A DNA stretch of 64,000 nt. Source: Mycobacterium sp. URHD0025. GTDB lineage: Bacteria > Actinomycetota > Actinomycetes > Mycobacteriales > Mycobacteriaceae. Shown piece by piece: positions 11,670 through 21,756 of this stretch. The stretch's first letter is position 1; the number at the start of each line of letters is the position of its first letter. The notes beneath the pieces are model-generated. The model was not told the DNA's origin. It saw nothing but the letters and a program-made list of their open reading frames with translations, and searched no databases. A program made the translations under genes and the position numbers. The stretch covers positions 1 to 64,000 of the forward strand of contig NZ_AUEQ01000012.1 of the NCBI RefSeq assembly GCF_000426065.1. The letters are read 5' to 3'.

Positions 11670-12611
11670 GTGATCACGCTACGCGCACACGCGATTTCGT
11701 TGGCATCGGTGTTCCTGGCGCTGGCCATCGGGGTGGCCCTGGGTTCGGGACTGCTGTCGAACACCGTGCTGTCGGGCCTTCGCGATGACAAGAAGGAACT
11801 GCAGCACCAGATCGACACCCTCACCGACGGCAAGAACGCGTTGAACGAAAGGCTCAATGCCGCAGGCGAATTCGATGCCCAGATGGCGCCGCGGATGCTG
11901 CACGACGCGCTGAAGGACAAGTCGGTGGTGGTATTCCGCACGCCGGACGCCGTCGACGGTGACGTGGACGCGGTGTCGCGATTCATCCGCGATGCGGGTG
12001 GCGCGGTGACCGGGAAGATCTCGCTCACGAGCGAGTTCGTCGAGGCGAATTCCGCCGACAAGCTGCTGTCGGTGGTCAACTCGCCGATCGTGCCGGCGGG
12101 CAGGCAACTGAGCACGGCGGCGGTGGACCAGGGGTCCCAGGCCGGCGATCTGTTGGGTATCAGCCTGTTGATCGACAAGAACCCGGCCGCGTCACCCGTG
12201 GATGACATGCAGCGCCAGACCGTGCTCACGGCCCTTCGGGACACCGGGTTCCTCACGTATGACGATCCGCACATCGGGGCGGCCAACACGGCGCTGATCG
12301 TGACCGGAGGCGGGCTCGGCGAGGACGGCGGCAACCGCGGCGCGACCATGGCCAGGTTCGCCGCCGGGCTGGCCCCTCATGGCGCCGGTACCGTGCTCGC
12401 GGGGCGCTCCGGTTCGGCTTCTGGAACTGGCCCGGTGGCGGTGACCAGGTCAGATGCCGGTCTGACCGCTGTGGTGAGCACCGTGGACGACGCCGATTCC
12501 AGCGCCGGTCAGATCACTGCCGTCCTGGCGCTGAGCGATCTCGTCGGCGGGGGCAAGCCCGGCAAATACGGCACCGGGCAGGGTGCGGCATCGGTGACCG
12601 TCCCGCAGTAG
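11670..12611 (+). CDS. steB: SteB / MctB outer-membrane-associated protein (Rv1698 type)
   Basis: The 313-aa product begins with a signal-anchor helix (residues 8-32, SLASVFLALAIGVALGSGLL) followed by a short coiled coil (KKELQHQIDTL) and an exported alpha/beta domain. The M. tuberculosis homologue Rv1698 was described as MctB, needed for low intracellular copper, and the corynebacterial counterpart as SteB, partner of SteA. Both readings fit the steA adjacency; the sequence alone does not decide. Start is GTG at 11670. Confidence 0.88.
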   Translation: MITLRAHAISLASVFLALAIGVALGSGLLSNTVLSGLRDDKKELQHQIDTLTDGKNALNERLNAAGEFDAQMAPRMLHDALKDKSVVVFRTPDAVDGDVDAVSRFIRDAGGAVTGKISLTSEFVEANSADKLLSVVNSPIVPAGRQLSTAAVDQGSQAGDLLGISLLIDKNPAASPVDDMQRQTVLTALRDTGFLTYDDPHIGAANTALIVTGGGLGEDGGNRGATMARFAAGLAPHGAGTVLAGRSGSASGTGPVAVTRSDAGLTAVVSTVDDADSSAGQITAVLALSDLVGGGKPGKYGTGQGAASVTVPQ

Positions 12612-12680
12612 GGCCCCGAACCGCCCGCTGGTCGGGCGCGTGCCGACGGCGCGTCAGCGACGGCTTGTCGTCGTCGGTGT

Positions 12681-12686
12681 TAAGGT
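12681..12686 (+). promoter_or_regulatory. Putative -10 element of pyrG
   Basis: TAAGGT matches the mycobacterial TANNNT -10 pattern and lies 69 nt before the pyrG start. No good -35 is visible at 16-18 nt, so this is only a suggestion. The 140-nt gap after steB otherwise shows no gene. Confidence 0.35.
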
Positions 12687-12754
12687 GAACTTCCGTGGGT
12701 CGGCAGGCCACAGCCCGTTTATTGATTCCCTGCCAGTCGTCACGGAGGATGCTT

Positions 12755-14507
<1,753 letters not shown>

Positions 14508-14515
<8 letters not shown>

Positions 14516-15128
14516 ACACGAGTTCGAGACGCTGGCGAGTGAAACCGTCTATGTCGGAAACATTTTCGCGTTGCGCGCGGACGAGGTCAGCATGCCCGAC
14601 GGTGGTTCGGCCCGGCGCGAGGTCGTAGAGCACTACGGTGCGGTGGCCGTGGTGGCCCTCGACGAGGACGGCAACGTGGTGCTGGTGTACCAGTACCGCC
14701 ACCCGCTGGGCCGTCGACTCTGGGAACTGCCCGCGGGCCTACTCGACCTCGGGGGGGAACGACCCGAGGTGACCGCGGCTCGCGAACTCGCCGAAGAGGT
14801 CGGCCTGGCCGCCGCGCACTGGCAGGTTCTGGTCGATCTCGACTCGACACCGGGGTTCTCCGACGAAAGCGTGCGGATCTTCTTGGCCACCGGGCTCACC
14901 GAGGTCGGACGGCCCGAGGCCGAGCACGAGGAAGCCGACATGGCGGTTGAGCGGATACCACTGAAGGAAGCCGTGCGGCGGGTGTTCTCCGGCGACATCG
15001 TGAACGGCATTGCGGTGGCCGGCATTCTGGCCGCGCATGCGATGCCCGGCGCCGAGGTCCTGCGGCCCGTCGAGGCGGAGTGGACCGACCAGCCGACAGC
15101 GTTCAGGCGGCGCAAAGGCCTGTCATGA
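14508..15128 (+). CDS. Nudix hydrolase, ADP-ribose pyrophosphatase type (Rv1700)
   Basis: The 206-aa protein hydrolyses nucleoside diphosphate derivatives, most likely ADP-ribose as for Rv1700. The Nudix box is seen as GLLDLGG..., then AARELAEEVGL (the REL-x-EEVGL metal-binding helix), preceded by YQYRHPLGRRLWELPAG, typical of ADPRase. TTG at 14508 overlaps the pyrG stop by 8 nt and gives the family start MAEHEFETL. It overlaps xerD by ATGA. Confidence 0.93.
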
Positions 15129-16081
15129 CAGTTCCGGCCCCGCTCCGATCGGCTCTGGACGACCAACTCCAGGGCTACCTCGATCATCTGACGATCGAGC
15201 GGGGCGTGGCGGCCAACACCTTGAGTTCGTACCGGCGCGACCTGCGTCGCTACGCCGAACATCTGAGACAGCGCGGAATCGACGATCTGGCCAAGGTGGC
15301 CGAGACCGATGTCAGCGACTTCCTGATCGCGCTGCGCCGCGGTGACCCCGACGCGGGCGTGGTTGCGCTGTCGGCGGTTTCGGCGGCCAGGGCGGTGGTC
15401 GCGGTCCGCGGCCTGCACCGGTTCGCCACGGCCGAGGGCATGACCGATCTCGATGTGGCCCGTGGCGTGAAACCCCCTACACCCAGCCGGCGGCTCCCCA
15501 AGAGCCTCACCCTCGACGAAGTCCTTGCGTTACTCGAAGCCGCGGGCGGGGACAGCGAGGCCGACGGTCCGCTGACGCTGCGTAATCGTGCGCTGCTGGA
15601 ATTGCTGTACTCGACCGGGGCGCGAATCTCTGAGGCCGTGGGTCTCGACGTCGACGACATCGACACCCACGCGCGCTCGGTGCTGCTCCGCGGCAAGGGC
15701 GGCAAGCAACGGCTCGTGCCCATCGGCCGTCCGGCCGTCAGCGCACTCGACGCCTACCTGGTCCGGGGGCGTCCGGATCTGGCCCGTCGGGGCCGCGGCA
15801 ACCCCGGCATCTTCCTCAACGCCCGTGGCGGACGGCTGTCGCGGCAGAGCGCCTGGCAGGTGCTGCAGGACGCGGCCGAGCGCGCCGGCATCACCTCGGC
15901 GGTGTCGCCGCACACGCTGCGGCACTCGTTCGCGACGCACCTGCTCGACGGCGGCGCCGACGTCCGCGTCGTCCAGGAACTGCTGGGCCACGCCTCGGTG
16001 ACCACTACGCAGATCTACACCATGGTCACCGTGCACACGTTGCGGGAGGTCTGGGCCGGGGCGCACCCAAGGGCGCGTTAG
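15125..16081 (+). CDS. xerD: Tyrosine recombinase XerD
   Basis: XerD with XerC resolves chromosome dimers at dif. The 318-aa protein has an N-terminal SAM-like core-binding domain (LQGYLDHLTIERGVAANTL) and the C-terminal catalytic domain with Arg in TGARISEAVGL, Lys in GKGGKQR, H-x-x-R in SPHTLRHSFATHLL, His in LLGHAS and the nucleophile Tyr in TTQIYTM. It is complete and of normal XerD length. Its stop overlaps the convergent methyltransferase stop by 4 nt. Confidence 0.95.
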   Translation: MTVPAPLRSALDDQLQGYLDHLTIERGVAANTLSSYRRDLRRYAEHLRQRGIDDLAKVAETDVSDFLIALRRGDPDAGVVALSAVSAARAVVAVRGLHRFATAEGMTDLDVARGVKPPTPSRRLPKSLTLDEVLALLEAAGGDSEADGPLTLRNRALLELLYSTGARISEAVGLDVDDIDTHARSVLLRGKGGKQRLVPIGRPAVSALDAYLVRGRPDLARRGRGNPGIFLNARGGRLSRQSAWQVLQDAAERAGITSAVSPHTLRHSFATHLLDGGADVRVVQELLGHASVTTTQIYTMVTVHTLREVWAGAHPRAR

Positions 16082-16830
16082 CCGCCCAGGTACTCCGACT
16101 CCAGCACCAGGTCCGGCAGGAGGGTCTGGTACTCGGCGTGCGTCTTGTGATGTTTCGTATCCCAGAGCGAGCCCTGATGCTCCCGCATGTAGGCGAGGTA
16201 CTTCGGCGCTCCCGGCAACTTCACGTTGTCGGCGACCACAATCGAGCCCGGATGCAGCCAGCCGCGATCCAGCAGGCTCTGCAGGTCCGGCAGGTAGGCG
16301 TTCTTGTCGTGATCGAGGAACACGAAATCCAGCCCGCCAACGTCGAACCCGGCCGCCGCGAGCGCGTCCAGCGTGTGTCCGCCGTCGCCGATGGTCCCGA
16401 CCACGCACGAGATGCGGTCGGCCACCCCCGCGTGGGCCCAGATGCGCCGGGCGATCTCGGCGTTGGTGGGGGAGAACTCGACCGAGAACACCCGGGCGAC
16501 GGGCGCGGCACGGGCGATTCGCATCGCCCCGTAGCCACAGTAGGTACCCAGTTCCAGGGCGAGTCGCGGGCTGGACCGGGTGACCGCGGCGTCGAGCAGC
16601 GCGCCCTTCTCGTCGCCGACGTTGATCAGAAATGACTTCTCGTAGGCGAACTTGTCGATGGTGGCGATGGCATCGTCGAGGTCGCCCGCGCGGGCGTTGG
16701 CCACCACATAATCGGCGGCCGCGGCCTCCCGGCCATCGCCCCATTGACCGGTGCGGGTGAAGTGCCTGGCGCCGATTCCCATCCGGATGAACGACCACCG
16801 CAACAGCGGTAGCCGCTGTTTGAGACTCAT
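16078..16830 (-). CDS. Catechol-O-methyltransferase-like protein, copy 1 (Rv1703c type)
   Basis: The 250-aa SAM methyltransferase resembles animal COMT along its length: ELGTYCGYGAMRIARAAP (SAM motif), SVEFSPTNA, the metal/catalytic motif FLDHDKNAY and VADNVKLPGAPKYLAYM. These supply Asp, Lys, Asp and Asn equivalents of COMT D141, K144, D169 and N170. It is the syntenic homologue of Rv1703c next to xerD. It follows copy 2 after 53 nt on the same strand, so it may be the last gene of the biosynthetic operon. The physiological substrate is unknown. Confidence 0.9.
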   Translation of the reverse strand: MSLKQRLPLLRWSFIRMGIGARHFTRTGQWGDGREAAAADYVVANARAGDLDDAIATIDKFAYEKSFLINVGDEKGALLDAAVTRSSPRLALELGTYCGYGAMRIARAAPVARVFSVEFSPTNAEIARRIWAHAGVADRISCVVGTIGDGGHTLDALAAAGFDVGGLDFVFLDHDKNAYLPDLQSLLDRGWLHPGSIVVADNVKLPGAPKYLAYMREHQGSLWDTKHHKTHAEYQTLLPDLVLESEYLGG

Positions 16831-16883
16831 GACGACAGCCTAGGACGGGCGACGCCCGCGGGTCAGGGTTCCGTCGGTGTGTG

Positions 16884-17636
16884 TCAGCCGAGGAGTTCGG
16901 ACTCCAGCACCAAATCGGGAAAGACCGAACCGTACTCGCCATGCGTCTTGTGCTCGACGGTCCGCCATCTCGCACCCTGCTGCTCGCGCATGTAGGCGCG
17001 GTACTTGGGAGCGCCGGGAATCTTCACGTTGTCGGCCACCACGATCGTGCCGCGGTGTAGCCAACCACGGTCAAGGATGCTCTGGAGATCGGACAGATAG
17101 GCGTTCTTGTCATGGTCGAGGAAGACGAGATCGACTGAGCCGGAGCCGAACCCGTGTTCATCCGCCAGCGTCTCGAGAGTGCGGCCACCATCGCCGATGG
17201 TCCCGACCACGCAGGTAACCCTGTCATCGACGCCCGCGTGTTCCCAGATGCGTCGGGCGTTCTCGGCGTTGTCGGGCGACAGCTCGATCGAGTACACCCG
17301 GGCGGCCGGCGCCGCCCTGGCGATCCGAAGTGCCCCGTAGCCGCAGTAGGTTCCGAGTTCGAGCGCCAGCGCGGGCGCCGCGCGGCGTACCGCGGCATCG
17401 AGCAGCTCGCCCTTCTCGTCGCCGACGTTGATCAGGAACGACTCGGTATAGGCGTATCGGTCGATGGCGGCCAGAACGTCGTCGATGTCGCCCTGGCGAG
17501 CGTTCGCGAGCACGTACCGCACCGCGGCGGCTTCTCGTCCGTCGCCGATCTGTCCGGTTCTCGTGATGTTTCGACTGCCCAACGCCAGTCGCCAGAAGGA
17601 CCATCGCAGCAGTGGCACGCGTTGCTTCAAACTCAT
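16884..17636 (-). CDS. Catechol-O-methyltransferase-like protein, copy 2
   Basis: The 250-aa tandem paralogue of the next gene shares the same layout: GTYCGYGA at 95-102, D174 and K177 in FLDHDKNAY, D202-N203 in VADNVKIPG. Identity between the copies looks well above half by eye. ATG at 17636 overlaps the P450 stop (ATGA), so translation is coupled to the P450, placing this copy inside the operon. A longer reading to 17849 would run into the P450 and was discarded. Expected activity: metal-dependent O-methylation of a vicinal dihydroxy (catechol-like) group, possibly one made by the P450. Confidence 0.9.
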   Translation of the reverse strand: MSLKQRVPLLRWSFWRLALGSRNITRTGQIGDGREAAAVRYVLANARQGDIDDVLAAIDRYAYTESFLINVGDEKGELLDAAVRRAAPALALELGTYCGYGALRIARAAPAARVYSIELSPDNAENARRIWEHAGVDDRVTCVVGTIGDGGRTLETLADEHGFGSGSVDLVFLDHDKNAYLSDLQSILDRGWLHRGTIVVADNVKIPGAPKYRAYMREQQGARWRTVEHKTHGEYGSVFPDLVLESELLG

Positions 17637-18985
17637 GATTCCCAGCCTCGTTTCGTATCGGGTGGTGGCGGTAGCTTGCGGACGACGTGCAACCTGATGG
17701 GTCGGTTCGGTACCGCGGCGACGCCGCGGGGAATCGACCGTGGCTGTTTGCGGATTCGATCGCAGTCCGGCCGCTTCAGTTCGACCCGGCTGAGTAATGT
17801 GCCCAGAACGATCGACAGCTCCAGTGAAGCGAAAGCTGCTCCAGGACAACGTCGGTGCCCGTAGCCGAACGGCGAGTACTCAGCAGGAGGTGGCTTGCGT
17901 TCCAGGAATCGGTTGGGATCGAACCGGCGCGGATCCGGCCAGACGGCCGGATCGGCATGCAGCGCCGGCAGTGACACGCCGATGACGTCGCCCGCAGCCC
18001 TCGGGATCTGCCAGGCCTGAATGGCCGACTTCAGCTGGCGCACCACGATCGACACCGTCGGATGCATCCGAAGCGTCTCCGCGATGACGGCGCCGAGATA
18101 GGGCAGTTTGGGCATGTCCTCGGGAGCTGGATTGCCCGCCAGCTCGGCGAGTAGCCTGCCGCGGACGACGTCGTCATCGTGGATGTGGAACAGGGCCCAC
18201 GCCACCGTAGTCGCCGATGTCTCGTGTCCGGATACCAACAGCGTCCGGAGCTGCTGCAGCACCTCGTCATCGCTGCGATTGCCGGCCTGGTCATCGGACA
18301 GCAGGACGCTGAGGACGTCGTCGTAGCCGGCGGTGCCGGTCCGTCGTCGTATGGCGATCTGCTCGGACAGTAGACCGTCGAGCTCCGCGCGTCGCTGTGA
18401 GAAGCGTCGCCAAGGACCGAGGCCGAACGGGGCGCGGCGCAGCGCGGGGAAGAACATGAACGGCGCGACGTAGTTGCGCATCATCGACTTGACGGTGTGG
18501 ACGAATTGGTCGGTGCGCACGTGGTCCTCGATGCCGAAGACGGTCCGGATGATGATGCGCAGGGTTATCGACTGCGCCGCGTCCCGGGCGTCGATCGGTG
18601 TGCCCGGCCCCCAGGACTCGATCTCTTCCTCGGCCGCCTGCGCCATCGCACCGGCATAACGGCGAATGCGTTCACCGTGCAGCGCGGGCAGAAACCGGGC
18701 CCGTTCCCGCTTGTGGGGCATTCCGTCGAGCAGGATTATCGATCCTTCGCCGACCACCGGCTCGATCGGATTGGGCATCGGCGGAGTCAGTACCGATGAC
18801 GGAATGGTGAGGAATTCGCGGACGTGTTCGGAGCGGGCGGCGAAGAGCACCTCGCCGAGGCCCGGTATGGCCATGCCGAAGGGGCATCCGCGACGAGACC
18901 GCCTGCGGAAGTAGGCTTCAGCGTCGTACCAGGCGGCGACGGCGTGGGCGAACCGCATTCGCGGGGTGATCCCGGACTTTGCCAT
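17633..18985 (-). CDS. Cytochrome P450 (CYP135/138-like clade)
   Basis: The 450-aa monooxygenase has the I-helix oxygen-activation motif SGHETSATT, the K-helix ETLRMHP (ExxR), the PRRFDPNRF meander and the haem loop FGYGHRRCPGAAF with ligand Cys380. The N-terminal region (VLTPPMPNPIEPVVG, IILLDGMPHKRERARFL) resembles the mycobacterial CYP135/138 group. There is no membrane anchor. ATG 18985 is preceded by AAGGAGT with a 3-nt gap; an ORF extension to 19528 overlaps the aminotransferase and is not real. No ferredoxin or reductase gene lies nearby, so electron partners must come from elsewhere. Confidence 0.93.
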   Translation of the reverse strand: MAKSGITPRMRFAHAVAAWYDAEAYFRRRSRRGCPFGMAIPGLGEVLFAARSEHVREFLTIPSSVLTPPMPNPIEPVVGEGSIILLDGMPHKRERARFLPALHGERIRRYAGAMAQAAEEEIESWGPGTPIDARDAAQSITLRIIIRTVFGIEDHVRTDQFVHTVKSMMRNYVAPFMFFPALRRAPFGLGPWRRFSQRRAELDGLLSEQIAIRRRTGTAGYDDVLSVLLSDDQAGNRSDDEVLQQLRTLLVSGHETSATTVAWALFHIHDDDVVRGRLLAELAGNPAPEDMPKLPYLGAVIAETLRMHPTVSIVVRQLKSAIQAWQIPRAAGDVIGVSLPALHADPAVWPDPRRFDPNRFLERKPPPAEYSPFGYGHRRCPGAAFASLELSIVLGTLLSRVELKRPDCDRIRKQPRSIPRGVAAVPNRPIRLHVVRKLPPPPDTKRGWES

Positions 18986-19019
18986 GTGACTCCTTCGTGC
19001 CTCGGGTGGCATCGCCTCG

Positions 19020-20063
19020 TCACGCACCCGCGGCGACCGACTTGCCGATGGCAGCCAGCACCGCGACGGTCGAGGGGCGGCCGGCGACGGTGATTCGCAC
19101 GCCACCGTCGCTGTAGGAGCGCACCTGCAGACCGGTTCCCTCGAATGCTTCGCGCCACGGTTTGCCTGACGGAGGCAGGTAGACGAAGTTTGCATGCGAA
19201 TCAGTGCTGGACACACCGAGGTCCCTGAGTCGGGCGCGCAGATAGGCCCGCTCCGCAGTGATGAAGCGGATGCGTTCCTGCAGTTGGTCTTCGGCGGCAT
19301 AGGACGCCGCGACCGCGGCGAGGCTCGTGAAGGTGGAGCCGAACGGCAATTGCATCGCCCAGAGCGCTTGCGCCGACCGCGGTGAGCAGATGCCGTAACC
19401 GGTACGCATGCCGGCCAGTCCGTACGCCTTCGAGAAGGTACGCACCACGATGACGTTGGCGTGCCGGCGGACCAACTCTCGGTGATCGAGGCGGTACGCG
19501 GGATGTACGAATTCGATGTAGGCCTCATCGACTACTACCACGACGTCGGACGGCACCCGGTTCAGGAACCGCTGCACCTGTGAGGCGGCTTCGACCGTAC
19601 CGGTCGGGTTGTGGGGCCGGCAGATCACGACCACGCGGGCATGGGTGGCTTCCTCGGCCATGGCCTCGAGATCTTGATGCCCACGCCGATCGAGCGGCAC
19701 CGTAACCGGCGTCAGTCGAGCCATCTGGGCCAAGATCGGGTAGCCGTCGAACGTCGGGGTGGCAAAGACGATCCGGTCACCCGGTGAGGTCACCGTATGC
19801 AGGACCTGCATCATCACGCCCGTCGCTCCGGCAGCGACGATCACCTGTTCGTCTGGCACCCCGACGTGTGTGGCGATCAGGCGACGAAGCCGTTCCGGCA
19901 GGAACTCGGGATAGCGGTTCGCCGCCGCGGTGGCCTCGACTATCGCCGTGTGCACGGCAGGCAGTGGCGCGAAAGGATTCTCGTTGAGCGACAGTGCCAA
20001 CGGGTTGTCCGATTCTGGCACGACCTCGCGTGGTCGGGCGGTGACCTGAGTCAGCGGTTCCAC
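19020..20063 (-). CDS. PLP-dependent aminotransferase, HisC/Pat type
   Basis: The 347-aa fold-type I aminotransferase shows LSLNENPFAP at the N-terminus, HNPTG at 151-155, VVDEAYIEF around D179 and the Schiff-base Lys212 in RTFSKAYGLAGMRTGYG. This pattern is shared by histidinol-phosphate and aromatic (Pat-like) aminotransferases, so a 2-oxo acid, aldehyde or ketone acceptor is possible. GTG at 20063 overlaps the end of the KAS III gene by 13 nt. Given its place in the operon it is more likely a pathway enzyme than a histidine-biosynthesis gene. Confidence 0.9.
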   Translation of the reverse strand: MEPLTQVTARPREVVPESDNPLALSLNENPFAPLPAVHTAIVEATAAANRYPEFLPERLRRLIATHVGVPDEQVIVAAGATGVMMQVLHTVTSPGDRIVFATPTFDGYPILAQMARLTPVTVPLDRRGHQDLEAMAEEATHARVVVICRPHNPTGTVEAASQVQRFLNRVPSDVVVVVDEAYIEFVHPAYRLDHRELVRRHANVIVVRTFSKAYGLAGMRTGYGICSPRSAQALWAMQLPFGSTFTSLAAVAASYAAEDQLQERIRFITAERAYLRARLRDLGVSSTDSHANFVYLPPSGKPWREAFEGTGLQVRSYSDGGVRITVAGRPSTVAVLAAIGKSVAAGA

Positions 20064-21094
20064 GTCGGCCTGCCGCCCCAGCGAACCGCGGCCGCGGCGG
20101 CGAAGTCGCCGGCGTGGGCAAAGGCCGCCATCAATACGGTGTCACCGGCGCTCACCTGACCGGTCTGGATGGCGCGGTCGAGATTGACCGGGATGCCGGC
20201 GGCGAAGAGGTTGCCGCACTCGTCGAATGTGTGGACATGCCGCTCGCTCGGCAATTCGAGCGCCTCGCTCCAGTTGCGGAGGAAGACCCGATTGGGCTGA
20301 TTGGTGACCAGCAGGTCGATATCTTTGGGGTGCATGCCGATTCGGTCACACACCGCATAGGAGACCTCCGGCACCTGGCGGTTTCCCCGAGCCAGTACTT
20401 TGGTGATCTTGGATTCGGTGAAGCCGATGTACCCTTCGCCGGGGCCCGGCTGCCACCATTTGCGGGGCGGGTCGACCGCGATGGCCATGTCGCCGGCGTA
20501 CTCACCGTAGGTGCGGCACTCGACGTCGAGGATCGGCGATTGGTCCGAGATCGTCAGTAACCCGACCGCTGCGCCGTCGCCCGGCACGGCGGCCTGCGCC
20601 TTGCGTCGCACCCCGGGTTGGTCGAACACCTGGCCGGCCGCATTCTGCGCGACCGCGACCAGCGCGGTGCTCCCTGCGCCCGACGACAACAGCCGGCGGG
20701 CGGTCTGAAGGCCCAGAATGAACGCGGCGCAGCCGCCGTTGTGCAGATCGAGGACCCAATCCGGGTGCATGCCCAGCCGGTGCGCGATGCCCCCGCCGGA
20801 GCCGTAAAACGGTATGTCGGGCATCTGGGTGTGGGTGATGAGGATGTCGACGTTCGCGACGACGTCCTGGCCGTGCCGTTCGACGAGTCCAGTTGTAGCG
20901 CGTTCGATCATGTCGACCGCGGTTTCATCCGGGGCGACGTGGTGGCGGAATTTCGGTGCCCGGAACATGAGGTTGTCGCGCAAATCGTCGGAATCGGCGA
21001 ACTGCGCGTAATACTCGGCGCTGATGGGTTCTCCGGGGAGATAGGTGGAGACGTCGACCAGGCTGACGGTGTTTTGGCTCATCGTTGTTCTCAT
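20051..21094 (-). CDS. KAS III-like (FabH-family) enzyme with altered active site
   Basis: The 347-aa thiolase-fold protein has the nucleophile Cys122 in LHNGGCAAFILG and the conserved Asn295 in DECGNLFAAG. The usual HQAN motif reads NQPN at 265-268, so the catalytic His is replaced by Asn265; the 30-residue spacing to Asn295 equals that between H244 and N274 in E. coli FabH, which supports the alignment. Without that His, decarboxylative condensation of malonyl-ACP would be impaired, and acyl transfer (as in CerJ-type KAS III relatives) becomes more likely. ATG 21094 overlaps the preceding stop (ATGA). Confidence 0.88.
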   Translation of the reverse strand: MRTTMSQNTVSLVDVSTYLPGEPISAEYYAQFADSDDLRDNLMFRAPKFRHHVAPDETAVDMIERATTGLVERHGQDVVANVDILITHTQMPDIPFYGSGGGIAHRLGMHPDWVLDLHNGGCAAFILGLQTARRLLSSGAGSTALVAVAQNAAGQVFDQPGVRRKAQAAVPGDGAAVGLLTISDQSPILDVECRTYGEYAGDMAIAVDPPRKWWQPGPGEGYIGFTESKITKVLARGNRQVPEVSYAVCDRIGMHPKDIDLLVTNQPNRVFLRNWSEALELPSERHVHTFDECGNLFAAGIPVNLDRAIQTGQVSAGDTVLMAAFAHAGDFAAAAAVRWGGRPTWNR

Positions 21095-21756
21095 TTCATC
21101 CAGGCTGGTGTCACGGGCAGTCCGTTGCGGTGGCGGTATTCGGCGATCGCCTTGAGGTTCTTGAGTTCCAGGAGATGGCCGGCTCCGAACATGTCCCAGA
21201 AGTCACCTACCCACACCGGCCGTTCGGGTGGGGCAGCTTCGGGGTAGGGGTTGTTGTCATAGAACGGGTGACGGCAATTGGTCCACAGCACAACGGAACC
21301 GGGCTTGTTCAAAACTGTCTGTGCATCGACCACCCGCATGAGATAGACCATCCAAAGGTGCTTGCCCTGATCCCAGGCACAGTGATAGTCGACCGTCATG
21401 GCCTGCGCATTTGCCGTTGTGCGAGTGAAGATTTCAGTCTCGGTGCCCAGACGGTCATAAGCAGCCCACAGTCCGGGCTCATCGGTGGGACGGAATCCAC
21501 GCAGACTGTAGGTCCATTCCTCGAGGCAGCGGGTGTCCGACAGGTAGTCGAACAGATCCTCAGGCGGGCAATCGATGTAATCGTTGACGGTGCAGTATTC
21601 GCCGAACACCTGGTCGTGTGGATACACCGACCGCATCATCTCCATGATGATCGGGGTGGCGTTCTCCCGTGGCGACGTCTCGATTCGGACAACACCTTCG
21701 ATGGCAGCAGTGGTTCCGGAGTGGAAGGCGATGTCCTCAAGTGCGGGCAGCGACAT
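21091..21756 (-). CDS. SRPBCC/START-like protein (possible cyclase)
   Basis: The 221-aa protein looks like the SRPBCC superfamily, which binds hydrophobic ligands in a deep cavity and includes polyketide aromatase/cyclases. Supporting segments are VNDYIDCPPEDLFDYLSDTRCLEEWTYS (first strand and helix), TVDYHCAWD and LWMVYLMRVVDA. A C-terminal helix (GHLLELKNLKAIAEYRH) closes the fold. It overlaps both neighbours (20 nt with the ThDP gene, 4 nt with KAS III). No residue set tells the reaction; cyclase, dehydratase or carrier roles are all open. Confidence 0.7.
   Translation of the reverse strand: MSLPALEDIAFHSGTTAAIEGVVRIETSPRENATPIIMEMMRSVYPHDQVFGEYCTVNDYIDCPPEDLFDYLSDTRCLEEWTYSLRGFRPTDEPGLWAAYDRLGTETEIFTRTTANAQAMTVDYHCAWDQGKHLWMVYLMRVVDAQTVLNKPGSVVLWTNCRHPFYDNNPYPEAAPPERPVWVGDFWDMFGAGHLLELKNLKAIAEYRHRNGLPVTPAWMK

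Noticed and set aside
12695..12754. Upstream starts for pyrG (GTG 12695, ATG 12749)
   Set aside because: Not conserved or too close to GGAGG; TTG 12755 fits spacing and family sequence.
15530..16975. 481-codon minus-strand frame
   Set aside because: Overlaps xerD and the COMT genes in another frame; no recognisable domains.
18986..19528. N-terminal extension of the P450 frame
   Set aside because: Overlaps the aminotransferase gene; ATG 18985 with AAGGAGT gives a normal P450.
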